A DNA stretch of 64,000 bases from Buxus sempervirens (taxonomy: Eukaryota > Streptophyta > Magnoliopsida > Buxales > Buxaceae). A program made the position numbers and the translations under genes. Positions 22,740 through 34,981 of this stretch are shown here, in pieces. The stretch spans positions 41,435,220 through 41,499,219 of the forward strand of contig OX387186.1 of assembly GCA_947561395.2 (NCBI GenBank), given 5' to 3'. The notes below the pieces were generated by a model that saw only the letters and a program-made list of their open reading frames with translations, made no database searches and was not told where the DNA came from. Each line of letters opens with the position of its first letter. Position 1 is the first letter of the stretch.

Positions 22740-22916
22740 TGGTGGCGACTCTCCCACATTTTGCGTTGAGCCCGTGTGTTGACGGAGGGGAAATCATCGC
22801 GGTGATTTTTCCCATGTATCACAATGTGGCTGCCGTCCTTGTCGGTGAGCTTACTTGTCTTCTAGAAGTTAAGTAGAGTGGCCTCTTGCCCCCCTGAGTA
22901 TGATGTGTATCTTCAT
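22740..22916 (+). mobile_element. cut-off second leader copy after the 3' LTR
   Basis: The bases after the 3' LTR repeat the element's own primer site (22743-22751) and the first 165 bp of its leader (compare 2275-2447) with a few percent differences. The match ends abruptly at 22916, where a reverse-strand gag element begins. This is the start of a second internal region, as in tandem LTR-internal-LTR-internal arrays made by unequal recombination. The rest has been lost. Confidence 0.75.
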
Positions 22917-24977
22917 ACTTTAGGGACTTTCCTTTGTTATACTGAGTACGTTGGTATCCCGTTATCACTTTTTGCTTGCACTCCTGACAAAGGTGATCTG
23001 GTGATACTTCTATTTTCTCTGGAATCTTGCATGATGCATCCTTATTAAAGGAAGAATCCTCTGAGGATTTAGCAACCATTTCCGATCGCTTTCTGGTTGC
23101 AACTTGATTGGAAGATAATTCAGAAGAAGCCGAAGTCAATTTCTTTGTTATCATCTCGTTAGGATCTCGTTTTCTGCTTTCCTCCATCCTGGGTTCGCGC
23201 CTGGACTTATGCCACCATTCACCTCAGATTTCACCTCTCCTTTCTTGACGCCATGATCGGCCTTGTTTGGGTGGATACCTCCAATAGTTTCTTGGTCACA
23301 AGTTCACCTGGTTTTGAACCGGTTGTGTTCTTTTTCCCCATTTTCCTATGAGGATCCATCTAAGTCGACTTTAACGGCCGGAGTGCGTTTCGGCAAGCCA
23401 ATGGTGACCATATTCGCCGATACCTCTTTAGGGAATGGTTGTGTGTCAACCTGCATCTTCCCTTTGTTCGCCTCCGCAAACTTCAGGAGTCCTTTATCAA
23501 TATTTTCCTGTATCACATTGCAAAGTATAGTACATTCATTAGTTTTGTGAGTCTTCACTCCATGCCATTTACAAGCTTTATCCTTAGCCGCTACATTGGC
23601 CGGGATAAAAAGGGTGGTCTTTGGTTAGTCTGAAGAATCCCTTTTTCAGAAGGTATTCAAATATTTCGGCCGTCTTATTTATATCAAAGGAATAATTTTG
23701 GCTAAAAGTATTTGTCTCTTTTGTCACTTCTGTATCTTTGGTTTTTCGGATAAGAATCGGACAAGTAATTGCTTGCTTTCCCACGACTTCCACAACTTCC
23801 ACGACTCCATACTCAAAGTTCGGATCCCTGTAATAAGACCCGTAAGATGAGGCTTTCTTTTCGTTGTCTTCCTGTAATAGCTATTCATATTTGGCTGCTC
23901 TGGCCAACAACTCGAATAAGTCTTCGAATTGTTCACCTTCGAACTTCTTTCGAAGTTCCAAGTGTAGTCCGTTTAAGGCTAAATTTGCAAATTCTGATTC
24001 TGGTAAAAGAATTCGGCATTTGTTTTTCATATGTTTAAATCGAGTGATGTACTTATCGGCCGATTCCCCTGGTTGTTGTCTTAACTGAGCAAGATCAACC
24101 ATGGTTACTTCGGGTTCCGTTTGATAAAATTGGGAGTGGAATTTCTCCTCCGTCATTGCCCAATTTGTAACGGAATTAGCTGGTAATGTAATGTACCACG
24201 TAAAGGCTTGTCCAGTCAATGAATTTCCTAATAATTTGAGTCTGAGGAAGTCATTACCGGATGCCTCTCCACATTGAACCGTAAATCGGCCAATATGTTC
24301 GATGGTAAATTGTTGATCTTCTCCTGAAAATAAAGTGAATTTAGGAATCTTGTATCCCCTAGGAAATTCAAATTGCTGGTCAATCCAGCCCGGGTAAGGT
24401 TTCCGATATACTGGCCTAGTCATACGTCGGTGATATTGATCTCCGATCATTTCTTGAATCACATTCTGAATGTAATTACGGTTTATGGCCATATTTCTTA
24501 CACCGATGTCTTCTCTATGGTTTTCCTGTGCCTCCCTTTGCCCCCTAGGCGTACCTCGACCGGAAGCACATTAGGAGGAATTGGGATACCAAGAGGTATT
24601 TCTCCTCTAATAGCAGCAACGTTGGCCGGTTCGTTTCGGCCATTGCCGCCTGAGTTTATGGGTGGTGGTTGCTCCGGGATATTTATCCGCTCATAGGCAT
24701 TTGAACCAGCAGCCGATGTCTCGGCTCGTTCAGCCATCATGGCCGGTTTTGCCATTGTGGAGAATCCTTCCTATAAAACTGCTAGGATTCTACCATTATC
24801 AGAAGAAATTTTGTTAAGACCTTCTATGGCCTGGATAAGTTGTTCATTAAGATCCGACTGAGAACTTGAAGGTCCTTCTTCTGGAACTTCTGAAGCATAA
24901 AGAGGATTTACCTAAGATTCAGCAGGTTCTTCTGGCATTACGTTTTCAGCATGCCGAGTACTTCTTCTTGCCGCCAT
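22917..24977 (-). pseudogene. gag region of the reverse-strand element (fossil)
   Basis: The likely start is the ATG at 24977, soon after the leader. A capsid-type gag domain is clear at about 24490-23880 (GYKIPKFTLFSG, LLGNSLTGQAFTWY, ESADKYITRFKHM and LARAAKYE motifs). Downstream, a CKWHGVKTH-like zinc motif and INKG-type text near 23600-23480 fit the C-terminal part of gag-like proteins of plant Ty3/gypsy elements. Several breaks are present. The element may be non-autonomous, or its pol may lie elsewhere. Confidence 0.8.
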
Positions 24978-25026
24978 TAGTGCTCTTTCAAAGACTAAGG
25001 GTCCCACCGGGCGTGCCAAAAAGGGA

Positions 25027-26151
25027 TGTTGCTCCGAAATTGGGCCGGTGTGGACACGTGTCGATGTTGATGATGTGTCTTTACGCAGGCGTGCTAGTAT
25101 CGTTTGATACAATGATTTTGGGTCGGGTCCTGACCCCGGGCACCTGTTCCAAATCTAAACCAGGATCGGTTCAGTCATACTGCAAGTCACCTGTAATAAA
25201 ACCGATCAGGCGATAATATGAAGACTAGGGGTTCGGTCTTCGTTTGGGTTCGGTCTTCGTTTGGGTTCTTATAAGTGTTTGAAAGTGAAAGCAACTAATG
25301 GCACAAAACTCTTTTATTGTAAAATCGGCCGACAGCCGAAAGCGACAACAGATAATCCCCAAAGAGGAAACAAAAAGTAAAAAGAAAACTGACAGGGCTT
25401 GCAGGCTTGGCCTATCCTGGTCTTATAGCCGTAATCGAGTATAAGGGCAGGAGGAAGGGGCGGCTGCTAGTAAAGCCAATTCAGGGAGTTCACCTTGGAT
25501 TGCTGTTTAACCGAAAATACACAAGTCACCTGACTTGATCAGAATGAGTCTCGGGACCGGCTGTTCGGGATTCTGTGGACACAGAACTGTGAGTCAGGGG
25601 CGGCCTCAACTTACCCTCCTGTGGCAGGATTCTGGTGTTGATCGTTGTAAAGAGGGGTCTAAGGTGTCACTGCGACTAGAAGCAATGAGAGGAGTCCTAG
25701 TTTATCCTGCTGACTACAGTGTAGGAGAGGGGATAAAGATCACGGATGATCAAAATAATATTATAACCAGTTGCGGTTGGATGGATTGTGTTCTCGAGCT
25801 CTTCGAAGTTGTGCCTTTTATAGCCGATCCTTGACGGTTGCTCAACGTCCTACTCTTGCACGATCTTCATGGCGGTTGTCCATCTTCAGTCTTCTACTCC
25901 TGAAAGATAACCACTTGGCCACGATCCTAAATAGGTTACTTTCAAACGACCGATGGCACGATCTTCTGATAGTTGTGAATGTGGTTTGTCACATTGGCTT
26001 GCGTGGCCTTAACTGCGCTCCTGGTTTATACGTATGCTGACGTGGCCTGTCTAGCTGTACAAATCCTATGTGTGCTTATGCCGTGGCCTAAGTAAGCCAT
26101 GTAAGTACCACGTGGCCTTGTCTTATTCGTGGTCTGTATAGGGTGTAAACA
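25027..26151 (-). repeat. LTR of the reverse-strand gag element
   Basis: On the minus strand it begins TGTTTACACCC (26151) and ends GAGCAACA (25027), followed by the leader. A minus-strand TATA-like CTATAAAAGGC lies near 25815-25826. The LTR ends about 410 bp upstream of the TATA box of the host ankyrin gene and points away from it. No second copy is in the window, so age cannot be estimated. Confidence 0.75.
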
Positions 26152-26562
26152 AATATATACTATGATTAATTGTGATATATATATATACCTGCTCATCGTC
26201 CTATTTGTATTCCCCTATGCTGCACTCTTAAAATTTAATCAAAGCTTTGGGTTCCAGCTGCACTTTAGTATCACTATCTTTCTCTGTTCAGGTATATCTT
26301 CCTCATAATCACAATCATCTTCAATATTATCAATTCAAAATCTATGTTCATTTCAAACAAAATACGGCTTTCAAACTTTGTATCCCAATTTTTTTTTCCT
26401 TTCTTTTACACTCAATCTAATTATTTTGTAACCTCCTATTTTTTCCTGTTTTATTTTGTCATCTTTGTGGAAAGAAAATAATATTAAAAAAAAAAGAAAT
26501 AAAGAAAAGAAGGGAAAAGAAACAATTGCATGAAGGCTGCAAATCATCCTAATTTTACCCTC

Positions 26563-26570
26563 TATAAATA
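26563..26570 (+). promoter_or_regulatory. TATA box of the ankyrin-PGG locus
   Basis: TATAAATA in the context CCCTCTATAAATAAAC lies 53 bp before the ATG at 26616. That gives a 5' untranslated leader of about 20-25 bases. Confidence 0.6.
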
Positions 26571-26615
26571 AACTTGATTCCATTGTTTTCAATTTTTGAA
26601 CCAAAAATCACAGGC

Positions 26616-26853
26616 ATGGAGTCTCGGTTGGTGATTCCTTCCATCCCATCGTGCTACCCTGCCACACACACTGTTCAGCAACGCTCTCCAGTTCGTTCAT
26701 TCTTTAAACTATCACCACAAAAAGACTTGCAAGTACCAGAACAGAGTGGAACTGTGATGACGACTAGCAAAGGAATTGGGACTTCCCTCGGTGAAGAACA
26801 ACTCGGTGCAGTTCCAGTGAGCTCGAAAATCACCATTCAAGTACCGCGTTTAG
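26616..26853 (+). pseudogene. ankyrin-PGG pseudogene, exon 1
   Basis: This is an open frame of 79 codons from ATG 26616, with the donor GTAATA at 26854. It starts MESRLVIPSIPSCYPATHT and ends KITIQVPRLG. The N-terminus is Ser/Pro/Gln-rich and low in known motifs, as usual in this family. I assign it to the locus because its end phase (one base, G) joins exon 2 (AGGAAATG...) in frame to give PRL-EEMKG, and because a TATA box stands 53 bp upstream. It could be a separate small gene if that join is false. Confidence 0.6.
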
Positions 26854-26961
26854 GTAATACCAAACCCTAAGCCGCCTCTATCGGGTTGGTAACAGTGTAG
26901 GTCGGCCTTGAGCCAATTACATAATAAAATTCATAATAGAATATTATATTGGTAATATATC

Positions 26962-26994
<33 letters not shown>

Positions 26995-28600
26995 ATAGTA
27001 TACGTATTATTTTACCAAAAAAATAGTATAAGTGTTAATAAGATATGTAATTTTTATATAATATACTAGTACGGTGCAAGTGCAGTACTACACGTGTATA
27101 AGAAGGGAAGGGATAGAGGAGACAATGTAGAAGGAACAGTTGCAAAACTAATTGTCAAGTTTTCAAAAAATTATGGAAGTTTTGACAATTGTACCATTTT
27201 ATTAATAAATCTTCCAATAGTGTGTATAGACTGTTTTGGAAATCTGCCAATTTCGTTCCGCATGATTCGCAAGAGGACTATTCTTGTTAAATCAATTGCA
27301 GTACCAAACTCATCCCATTAGGGGCGGGGGCAGGACAGGTTAACCATTTAACCACCCCATTTTCATCCCTATCTGCTAGTAGGCCCTAAAACCCTTTTGT
27401 GAACTTGACTTGGGCTTGCAGTTTTAAGTGGCAAGGCAGTTGAATAGGAACCATCCCACGTCAAAAAGTCTCAGACCTCTCTTAAGAACCTGAAAAACAC
27501 ACTTAGCAAGAGGCGTGCAATAAACCTAAGCGTACACCTTAAAACAAAGTGCAATATGGCACACCTTAGACCCGTTTTACAAACCACTCCCCAAATTGCT
27601 TGTCCATTCAACAGATCTAATACAGAAAGAGTACTTCAAGATAAATTCACAAATGGAGAAATTATACCCAAGTCACATAAGGTTTGCGCAGATAATTCCT
27701 ACGAGTTAATGCCAAAATGAAAGCACCAAATTATTAGTTTTCTAAACACTGGAAATCCACATTCCAATGTTAGTAAGTACTTAAGAAACCCAATGATAGC
27801 ATATAAAGAGCGAAAACTATTATACAAAATATCCACGACAAAAATTAAAAATCTGTGTGTGTGTGAGAGAAATTTTGCACCCTTATTACATACTTGTGTT
27901 GTAGCATCAAAACCAATAAGCTTTTGGAATGTCTTTGAAGTTTCTTACTTGATTTTGAACTGAGGCATTCCCTTAAATTTTTTTTTCAACTCCCTTTCTT
28001 TTTCACCTAAATCAAATATAATTTTTAATATGTGCCCAAGTTGAAAACAGTGGATATAAAAATAAAAATCTGCAAAAAGGGTGAGATTGAAAGGAAAGTT
28101 TCAACTGAGTATGAGGATATTTTCACGAGGCTAAGATGCAAGTATAAAACATTCATTTCAATTTTTTTGAAACCATATATCGAGGTTTTGATTCTGTTGG
28201 CTAATATATGCTCTCCCTGCAATTTTGTTCCATACCGTATTTCAAAAACAGAGCAGCATTCCTCAAAGGGGAAAGTCCCAGCCAGTTTATAACCAGTAGT
28301 TACAATGTTTAATTTATTAGAGGGGAGGAACTAATTAATAAAATTGTAAGCAGGTGACCTTAAAGTCTGCTCTATGTTTAGTGTTCCCTTACTAACAATA
28401 ATATTAATTTAATATTTATATTAATCAGGACTTATCTCATCACAATTAGAATTCCGAATATGTCTATCCCTCCACAGGTAAGTTTAGACAACAATTATGA
28501 TAAGCCAATTAAACCACTTCTAGGATATTCCACCGTAATCCACATCCCAGTTTATTTAGGAAACCAAAAAACAGTGGAAAGAGACCTCTTCTCTTTTATC
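26854..28600. other. intron 1, left part: AT repeats and a dispersed repeat
   Basis: Holds an (AT)n tract (about 26960-26989), a weak hairpin near 27151-27191 (AATTGTCAAG with its complement CTTGACAATT-like arm), and dispersed repeat copy A (27440-27850). No supported gene; short open frames here look like chance. Confidence 0.5.
27440..27850 (+). repeat. dispersed repeat copy A
   Basis: This stretch is related, at perhaps 70 percent with gaps, to 47500-47845. Shared landmarks are TTACAAACCACTCCCCAAATT, TCAAGATAAA, AATGGA, CATTAGTTTTNTAAAC, ACTGGAAA and TTAAGAAACCCAATG, in the same order and strand. Copy A lies in intron 1 of the ankyrin gene; copy B lies 230 bp after its stop. No terminal repeats or coding potential were found, so the family is unknown. 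Confidence 0.7.
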
Positions 28601-30271
28601 AAGCTCTCTTGAAGATTCAAGTGGGGACAACTAGGATGCTGATCACCTTCAAATGAATTCAGAAGTAAGGAACATGATTTATTCGGAATTCCTTGTGAAA
28701 CATGCTATCCAGAGCAGAAATTAGTATCCACATTAAAATTTAGATCTAAATGGAGACTTGACCATAGGCCATCTCCATAATATTAATCCAAATTCACAAA
28801 TATTCCAAAGGATTTAATTGAAGATCATATTCTCAAATCTAAACATATTGAGCATGGTAGATCTGAAAATTGGCCAAAAATAAAAATTAAGTATGCTTGT
28901 GAATATGGGCTTTGTCTAAAATTAATATGCATGAAGAAACATAAAAAATGGAAAAAAAAAATGTAGATATGAAGTTATTGAATTGGCCCAGAGCAGCCAT
29001 TGCCTTCCCAATTCAATAAAAACAAAACACAATTGCACAGTTCAAACAATAAAAGCAATTGCAGCTAATTAGGATCTAGATCTAGCTGGCATCCCTTGAT
29101 CTTTTCCCCCAGATCTCTGCTTCACATTTTAAAGCTAGAGAGATGCTTCAGATACAGGGATTGAGGTAGGTTTGCAACAAAAAAAAAAAAGCTGTTTTTA
29201 TTTGAAGAAGGTAGAAAAAGCGAGTGCTTTGCCTCCTTGAAAGTGAGTGAGCAAAATGAGTGAGAGAGTTCTCAAGGCAGCAGTGCTTTGCCTCTTAAAA
29301 AATTTCAGCCCTTTTCAACGAGGTCTAGGCCTCTATTTATAGGCAAAGTGAGGGAAAGAAATGTCCCAAAGATAGGCTAAAAATCAGTATAGATGCTTCC
29401 TAAATTGACAAATCATGGGTTGGGGGTCAATTGGAAGAGATCCGGGGGTAATTTGGGTGGATCTAGTCTTGTAAGGATAGGTAATCAAGTAATAACCAGG
29501 CAGATCTCGACCAATTTGCAAAATGGTCACTTTTTGCTTTATACCATTCACTCAGGATGGTTCAAAAGACAAACCAATCAAACCAATAAAACTCCACAAT
29601 ACAACAAAAATTTTAGTCTGTACCATGATTAAATAATGTTACAATGGAAAATAAATTTGTACCATTTTCCAAAAAGGATAAAGTGAAAAAAATTACAATT
29701 TGGCATAATTCTGCACAACTTCAGCACTTATTACCAATCAGAAGTACTTATTTATATCAATATCATTTAATTAAATGTCCCACTTAGATATTACATGTAA
29801 ACAAAGAAATAACCCCAATTTGAATCCATTAAAAATAGTTCTAGATTGAAATTCCAAAAAAAAAAACAAAAAAGTCAACTTTCCAAATCATGAAAAAAAT
29901 TCAGTTTTTTCGGGGTTTGGCAAAAATTTTCATAATGTGAATGGTAATGTATTTGTCAATTTGTCAATTTTTCAAGGCCCAATTATTCATTTATACTAAA
30001 GCATTGCCAAAACACTGATCTCCAGGAAAATTATCTTACAGTTCTGTCTTAATAAAATTTTCATTTTTTGGGTCGAAATTCAACAAATTTCAACAGGAAA
30101 AGTTCACTTTGTGCAAAGATCAAAGCTGGGTCTTTCCACTTGTAATTTCGAGTTCAAATCTTCAAATGGATTATGGTTCCTAAGGTCAAATTCACATGTT
30201 AAGAGCTGAAAATTTTTAATAAAAAATTTTCTCACCTGTATGATTTATTGTGTAATTTTGGGGCGTCTATA
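28600..30271 (-). mobile_element. old reverse-strand Tat-type LTR piece B
   Basis: On the minus strand it starts near 30271 with a worn TATAGACGCCCCAAAATT, close to the TGTAGACACCCCAAATT start of the big LTR. A TATA box CCTATAAATAGAGGCC lies near 29345-29331. The left end is not resolved. It is more worn than the big element's LTRs. It sits in intron 1 of the ankyrin pseudogene. Confidence 0.55.
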
Positions 30272-30630
30272 CTATGGACAATAAAAAAAAATAAATGGAA
30301 CATACCACTCTTCAATTCTCTTCTTATTTTTTCCATCCACTAGGCCACTGATATTGGAACTCTAAATGAAAGAGGTAATATAGAGGATGTTTTTAGGATG
30401 AGCTATGAATAAATTCTACCTTAACACCCTTCAAAAATGAAATTTGCTTCCGAAAAGCCAGTTTTTGTTTGATTCACTTTGCCATAGCACCCAAGAGGGG
30501 GGAGAGAGAAAAAGAGAGAGAGCAAGCCGACGACCTCTATTGAAAAAGAGATAAAGAAAGAGATGGAGCGTGTAAGTCCATGGCAATCATCGAATCCCCA
30601 TGGGGTCCTACACAGGATTAATATGAATTA

Positions 30631-31250
30631 GGAGTCGCCACCATCCATGGAGTTAAGGTATGGATAGTCACTAAAATATATCAAAGCACTCTCTTCTTCA
30701 TGTTTATGGCTAGAAAGTAGATATAATATTTAAGGTTCTTGGATCAATGTAGGTTTGCAATCACAAACAAACTCTAGCCTAGGAGAATTGGTAGAAGAGG
30801 AGGTTGCTGAAATTGAATAGAGTTACAAGAATTTAAACCAGATGTATACCTATAGAAGAGCTTTCTCCAAGCCAAGCAAGCAAACGATGAGATCACAAGC
30901 ATAAGAGATTAAGTCCCCCAAGTGGAAGAGTTTTCCTTCTCAAAATTCCAACCCTTTGCAATGATGTCTAAGTCTCTATTTATAGGAAATTGGAGGGATA
31001 AAAATGTCTCAAGGGCAAGTCAAAATTGAGATCCAGAATGTATAATATTGAATATATTTGTACATTTTGCTGTGTCATGCAATTACACATTTTTCCAGAC
31101 ATTTGTTTAGTTATTTTTGTTCCTTTCCCCTGAATTTTGAGCAATTTGAATGTATTGGAAGAGAGAGAAAGAGAGGGATATGTTTCCAGTTTGTACTCAA
31201 AAGGGATGACAGGTGATGTTCCCTGCGTAGTGACAACCAAAACAGAGTTA
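30631..31250 (-). mobile_element. old reverse-strand Tat-type LTR piece A with primer site
   Basis: On the minus strand a TGGCGACTCC primer site at 30640-30631 follows an LTR end in the style CCATGGATGG. A CCTATAAATAGAGAC TATA box lies near 30985-30972. The text around the TATA box resembles piece B (AACCCTTTGCAATGATGTCTAAG versus CCCTTTTCAACGAGGTCTAGG), so the two are from related families. The LTR start (near 31250-31320) is not clear. An (AT)n tract follows at 31371-31391. Confidence 0.55.
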
Positions 31251-31787
31251 ACTCTCCATTTGAAGTGTAAAATGACCGGGCTGGCATGTATCTGCCATGG
31301 AGCTTAGTTGTCATTATGGGGTTGGCTACGGATCGTAGAGGATGCGAATCTCTCTTCTTTGTATATAAAGCTATATATATATATATATATATTCTAAGTT
31401 GTCAGGAACGAACAACTATTTTTCTTCCTTTTATCACTCCTTAACAAAACACCACTCGTATCCTAAACCCATATAATGCTAAAAGCACATCCTATGTTTG
31501 TGCAAATCTGAATGCATGCAAATGGCCAATAGATTGGTATCTTGAACAAATATGGATGCATATATGGTGCAAATTAGCAAATTGCTAGAGGTGACATGTA
31601 TTTGTGAATTGCCAATACATATAAAAAATTCACAAACACATTGTGCACTATTAGTTTTGTTAACATGCGCTCCATGACAATAAAAGGGTTGCAATTGCAC
31701 TAACACTAAATTTTCAGTTAAGAGCACCTTATTGACACTGTAATTTTAGCAGTCGTATTACATGTCCTAATGCTTGATGCCTATCAG

Positions 31788-32266
31788 AGGAAATGAAAGG
31801 ACTATTCATCAACTTGTGTACGCCCTTGTATCATGCTGCCATCAAAGGTGACTGGAAAACCGCAGAACAATCATTGGAAAGCGTCCTACCATAGTTCGGG
31901 AGAGAATTGCAAGAGGACAAGAGACTGCTCTTCACATCACTTCTACTGCAAGATAGACTAAGTTTGTGGAGGAGTTAGTCAAGTGCATGGATTCAGATGA
32001 CTTGGAATTGCAAAATGATGATGGGAACACAGCCTTTTGTTTTGCTGTGGCATCAGAAAGTACGAAGATTTCTGAGGCGATGGTAAAGAAGAATAACACT
32101 TTGCCAAATATACGAGGTAGTAAAGGAGTAACACCACTCTATTTGGCCGCCTTGTTTGGACACAGGAAGATGGTGCAGTATGTCTATAATATGACAAGAA
32201 GTGAAGATCTTACACTGGAGGATCGCATTGCAATACTCATTGCTACCATCAACAGCAATTTATTTG
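31788..32266 (+). pseudogene. ankyrin-PGG pseudogene, exon 2 (ankyrin repeats)
   Basis: The acceptor CAG is at 31785-31787 and the donor GTAAGA at 32267. The frame reads ...PLYHAAIKGDWKTAEQ, then TALHIT, VEELVKCMDSDDLELQND, GNTAFCFAVASES, NTLPNIRGSKGVTPLYLAALFGHRKMV and SEDLTLEDRIAILIATI, which is the standard set of repeats in the family. One base is missing near 31890 (frameshift after LESVLP), and TAG at 31954-31956 stands where most relatives have His in ARHTKF. The second half is still open (32 aa to the donor and more). Confidence 0.85.
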
Positions 32267-32496
32267 GTAAGAGAACATTTAACCATTGACACTTCTATTG
32301 CCGAAAATAAGGGCCTACCAGAAGCAGCTTTCAATGTGATAAACAACCATTGCACCTAAAAGCTTAAGCTAACAAGTGAAGGTGTAACTATGTATATCAA
32401 AGAGCCCAAATACAATATATCAACACTCCCCCACATGTGAGACTCTGCACGTAGGAACACATGCGGAGGACAAACACAGGGCACATACACCCTAGA

Positions 32497-33000
32497 CACT
32501 ACAAAAAAGACAACTTTTACCGGCGGTAAAGAACCGCCAGTAATAGCAAGGTTACCGCCGCTAAAACAATTACCGGCCGGAAGACAAAGCGTCGCTGGCA
32601 ATGCTGTCGGTGATTGAATTAGCGGCAGCAATATATACCCACCGGCCTTGAATGCAAATCCACGACCGGAAGAACTTTCCGCCGCAAAATGTTGACACTT
32701 TACCGGCCCTAAGATTTCCGGCGGTAGAGTTACCGCCGCTGATTCGCCCCCATTTATGGCAGGAAATATTACCGCGGCTTATTGCTTATATATTCCGGCG
32801 GGAATCTTCACCGCCGCTTTTGCTCTTAGATTTACCGACGGGTAATATTACCGCTGGTAAATATTCCAAACAGATACTGGCGGCAGGTTTACCGCCACTA
32901 TATATACTTTAGCGTCCGAAATTTAACCGCCGGTAAAAGTCTATGCCTGCTAAAACCTTTTAGCAGTGGTAATAATTACCGCCGCTAAAAGTAACACCTG
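32497..33000. repeat. CACTA 1 left terminal and subterminal repeats
   Basis: After the CACTA end, more than a dozen short GC-rich units in both directions, of the forms TTTACCGGCGGTAAA, TTACCGCCGCTAAAA and ACCGGCGGG, are spaced 20-40 bp apart. In En/Spm such subterminal units bind TNPA. The same unit family fills the right end, 44505-44880. Confidence 0.9.
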
Positions 33001-33419
33001 CACTTGCAAAACAATGGTTAGTTAGTCTATTCCATTCATTCGAAATACACCTGATATAACCTGTTAGCAGTAAAAAAAAACTATATACAGCATTCCACCA
33101 AATAATGAAAAGCAATCGAACTATATACAGCATTCCACCACTAACTATTCATTCATATTAGAACATTTGGGAATTAATAAGAAATTATATAGAAGAGTTA
33201 TACTTGTTTCTAAGGATGTAGAGAAGGTTGATTATGATGAATTCAAAAAAAATACTCCAATAGATCATATGCATCCATAATGATTTGGTCCTTGAGGAGC
33301 TGCTCAACCTGAAAAATAAAACAAAAATCAGTAATACAAGAAGGCCAAGGAAAGCTCAATAATGGCATGCAATCCCATTTAAGCTAACTAGAAAATTGTC
33401 TGCAAATGAAAAAACTTAG

Positions 33420-34981
33420 TAATATTTTGACTGAAGATAAAGTTTTCAAACAAATTGTGATGAAAATACAGGATTCTTATTGCCGACAAAATTAGTTGCA
33501 ATAAGGCAATTTTTTCTTGTTCTATTATTAACCAATGAAAATATAAATATCTGCTATGCTGCAAAACCAGTTAAAGAAACAGATGATGAGCAGTAACACA
33601 CCTGTGAACAATTTTAAAATACCAAATTTATTCAAATCCCAACTTTAGAACTAACTAGACACAAAAATAACATCCTAAAATTTTTCAGAAAAACGGCTAT
33701 ATAACGCCTGTACATACGAGAATGGGCTAAGCCCCCAATCACAAATAATCACCTAATAAACACAGTTTATCATACAGAACATAATAAGATATGAGTATTC
33801 TAATAAATTTCTCATGCATATACTTCAAAATTCCAATGACAGTTCTAGAATATTGAAAGGACTGTAATTAATCTGACAATCAAATCCCCACACAAGAGAT
33901 GTCACATGAAAAAAAAAATGGCCTTCAAATAATCAAATCCCCACACAGGAGATGTCAGATGAAAAAAAACTTGAAAATAGACCAAATTTAGAAAAGTACG
34001 GAAAAAAACCAATAGGTAAAATAACTAAAATTACATCCAATAGCTGAAAAAATGAGATTAAATTTGAGGATATATACACACGAGATCACATACCTTGACA
34101 GGCGATTTCAAATGTCTGAAAGGAGCAATTCACATAATAAACACTGAATCTAAGAATCAAAATGAAAATATAATATAAAATGCCCCTATAATGGACACTA
34201 TTAGTGAGCTACTAAAAATTTAGGGATTGTTTAGGAACCTAAATAAGCATTTAAATGGGCACAGAACCAAGACTATAATACAATAAGTTCCCTAAACAAT
34301 AAATCTACAAAAGAGTACCAAATTCAGCAAAGAAAACAAAAATAACTCTAACACGTGCAGAAATCAATAAGAACTCAGATCTACCATTAGGAACCCATAA
34401 ATGGAGTTAGACAGAAAAGTTTGGATACTAATATTTTGACTGAAGATAAAGTTTTCAAACAAATTGTGATGAAAATACAGGATTCTTATTGCCGACACAA
34501 TTAGTTGCAATAAGGCAATTTTTTCTTGTTCTATTGTTAACCAATGAAAATATAAATATCTGCTATGCTGCAAAACCAGATAAAGAAACAGATGATGAGC
34601 AGTAACACACCTGTGAACAATTTTAAAATACCAAATTTATTCAAATCCCAACTTTAGAACTAACTAGACACAAAAATAACATCCTAAAATTTTTCAGAAA
34701 AACGGCTATATAACGCCTGTACATACGAGAATGGGCTAAGCCCCCAATCACAAATAATCACCTAATAAACACAGTTTATCATACAGAACATAATAAGATA
34801 TGAGTATTCTAATAAATTTCTCATGCATATACTTCAAAATTCCAATGACAGTTCTAGAATATTGAAAGGACTGTAATTAATCTGACAATCAAATCCCCAC
34901 ACAGGAGATGTCACATGAAAAAAAAATGGCCTTCAAATAATCAAATCCCCACACAGGAGATGTCACATGAAAAAAAACTTG
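33420..34981. repeat. 550-bp direct duplication inside CACTA 1
   Basis: The block 33420-33973 (TAATATTTTGACTGAAGATAAAG...) is repeated nearly unchanged at 34429-34981, separated by 455 bp. Differences are few (such as GACAAAATTAG versus GACACAATTAG), so the duplication is recent. Both copies contain the CGGCTATATAACGCCTGTA box shared with an LTR at 53.9 kb. The rest of 33000-35860 is noncoding 3' region of the element. Confidence 0.9.

Larger units (their letters stand above)
22917..26151 (-). mobile_element. reverse-strand Ty3/gypsy-type gag element, partial (fossil)
   Basis: Read on the minus strand it starts with a 1125-bp LTR (26151-25027). A leader with the TTTGGCACGCCCGGTGGGACC-type sequence seen after many plant LTRs follows, then a gag region (about 24977-22917). 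It is cut at 22917 by the junction with the large Tat element. No pol is present in the window, and the partner LTR is not seen. It is broken at several places. Confidence 0.8.

Noticed and set aside
26957-26990. Possible origin or promoter in (AT)n
   Set aside because: Simple AT microsatellite; similar tracts at 26165-26187 and 31371-31391 have no linked genes.
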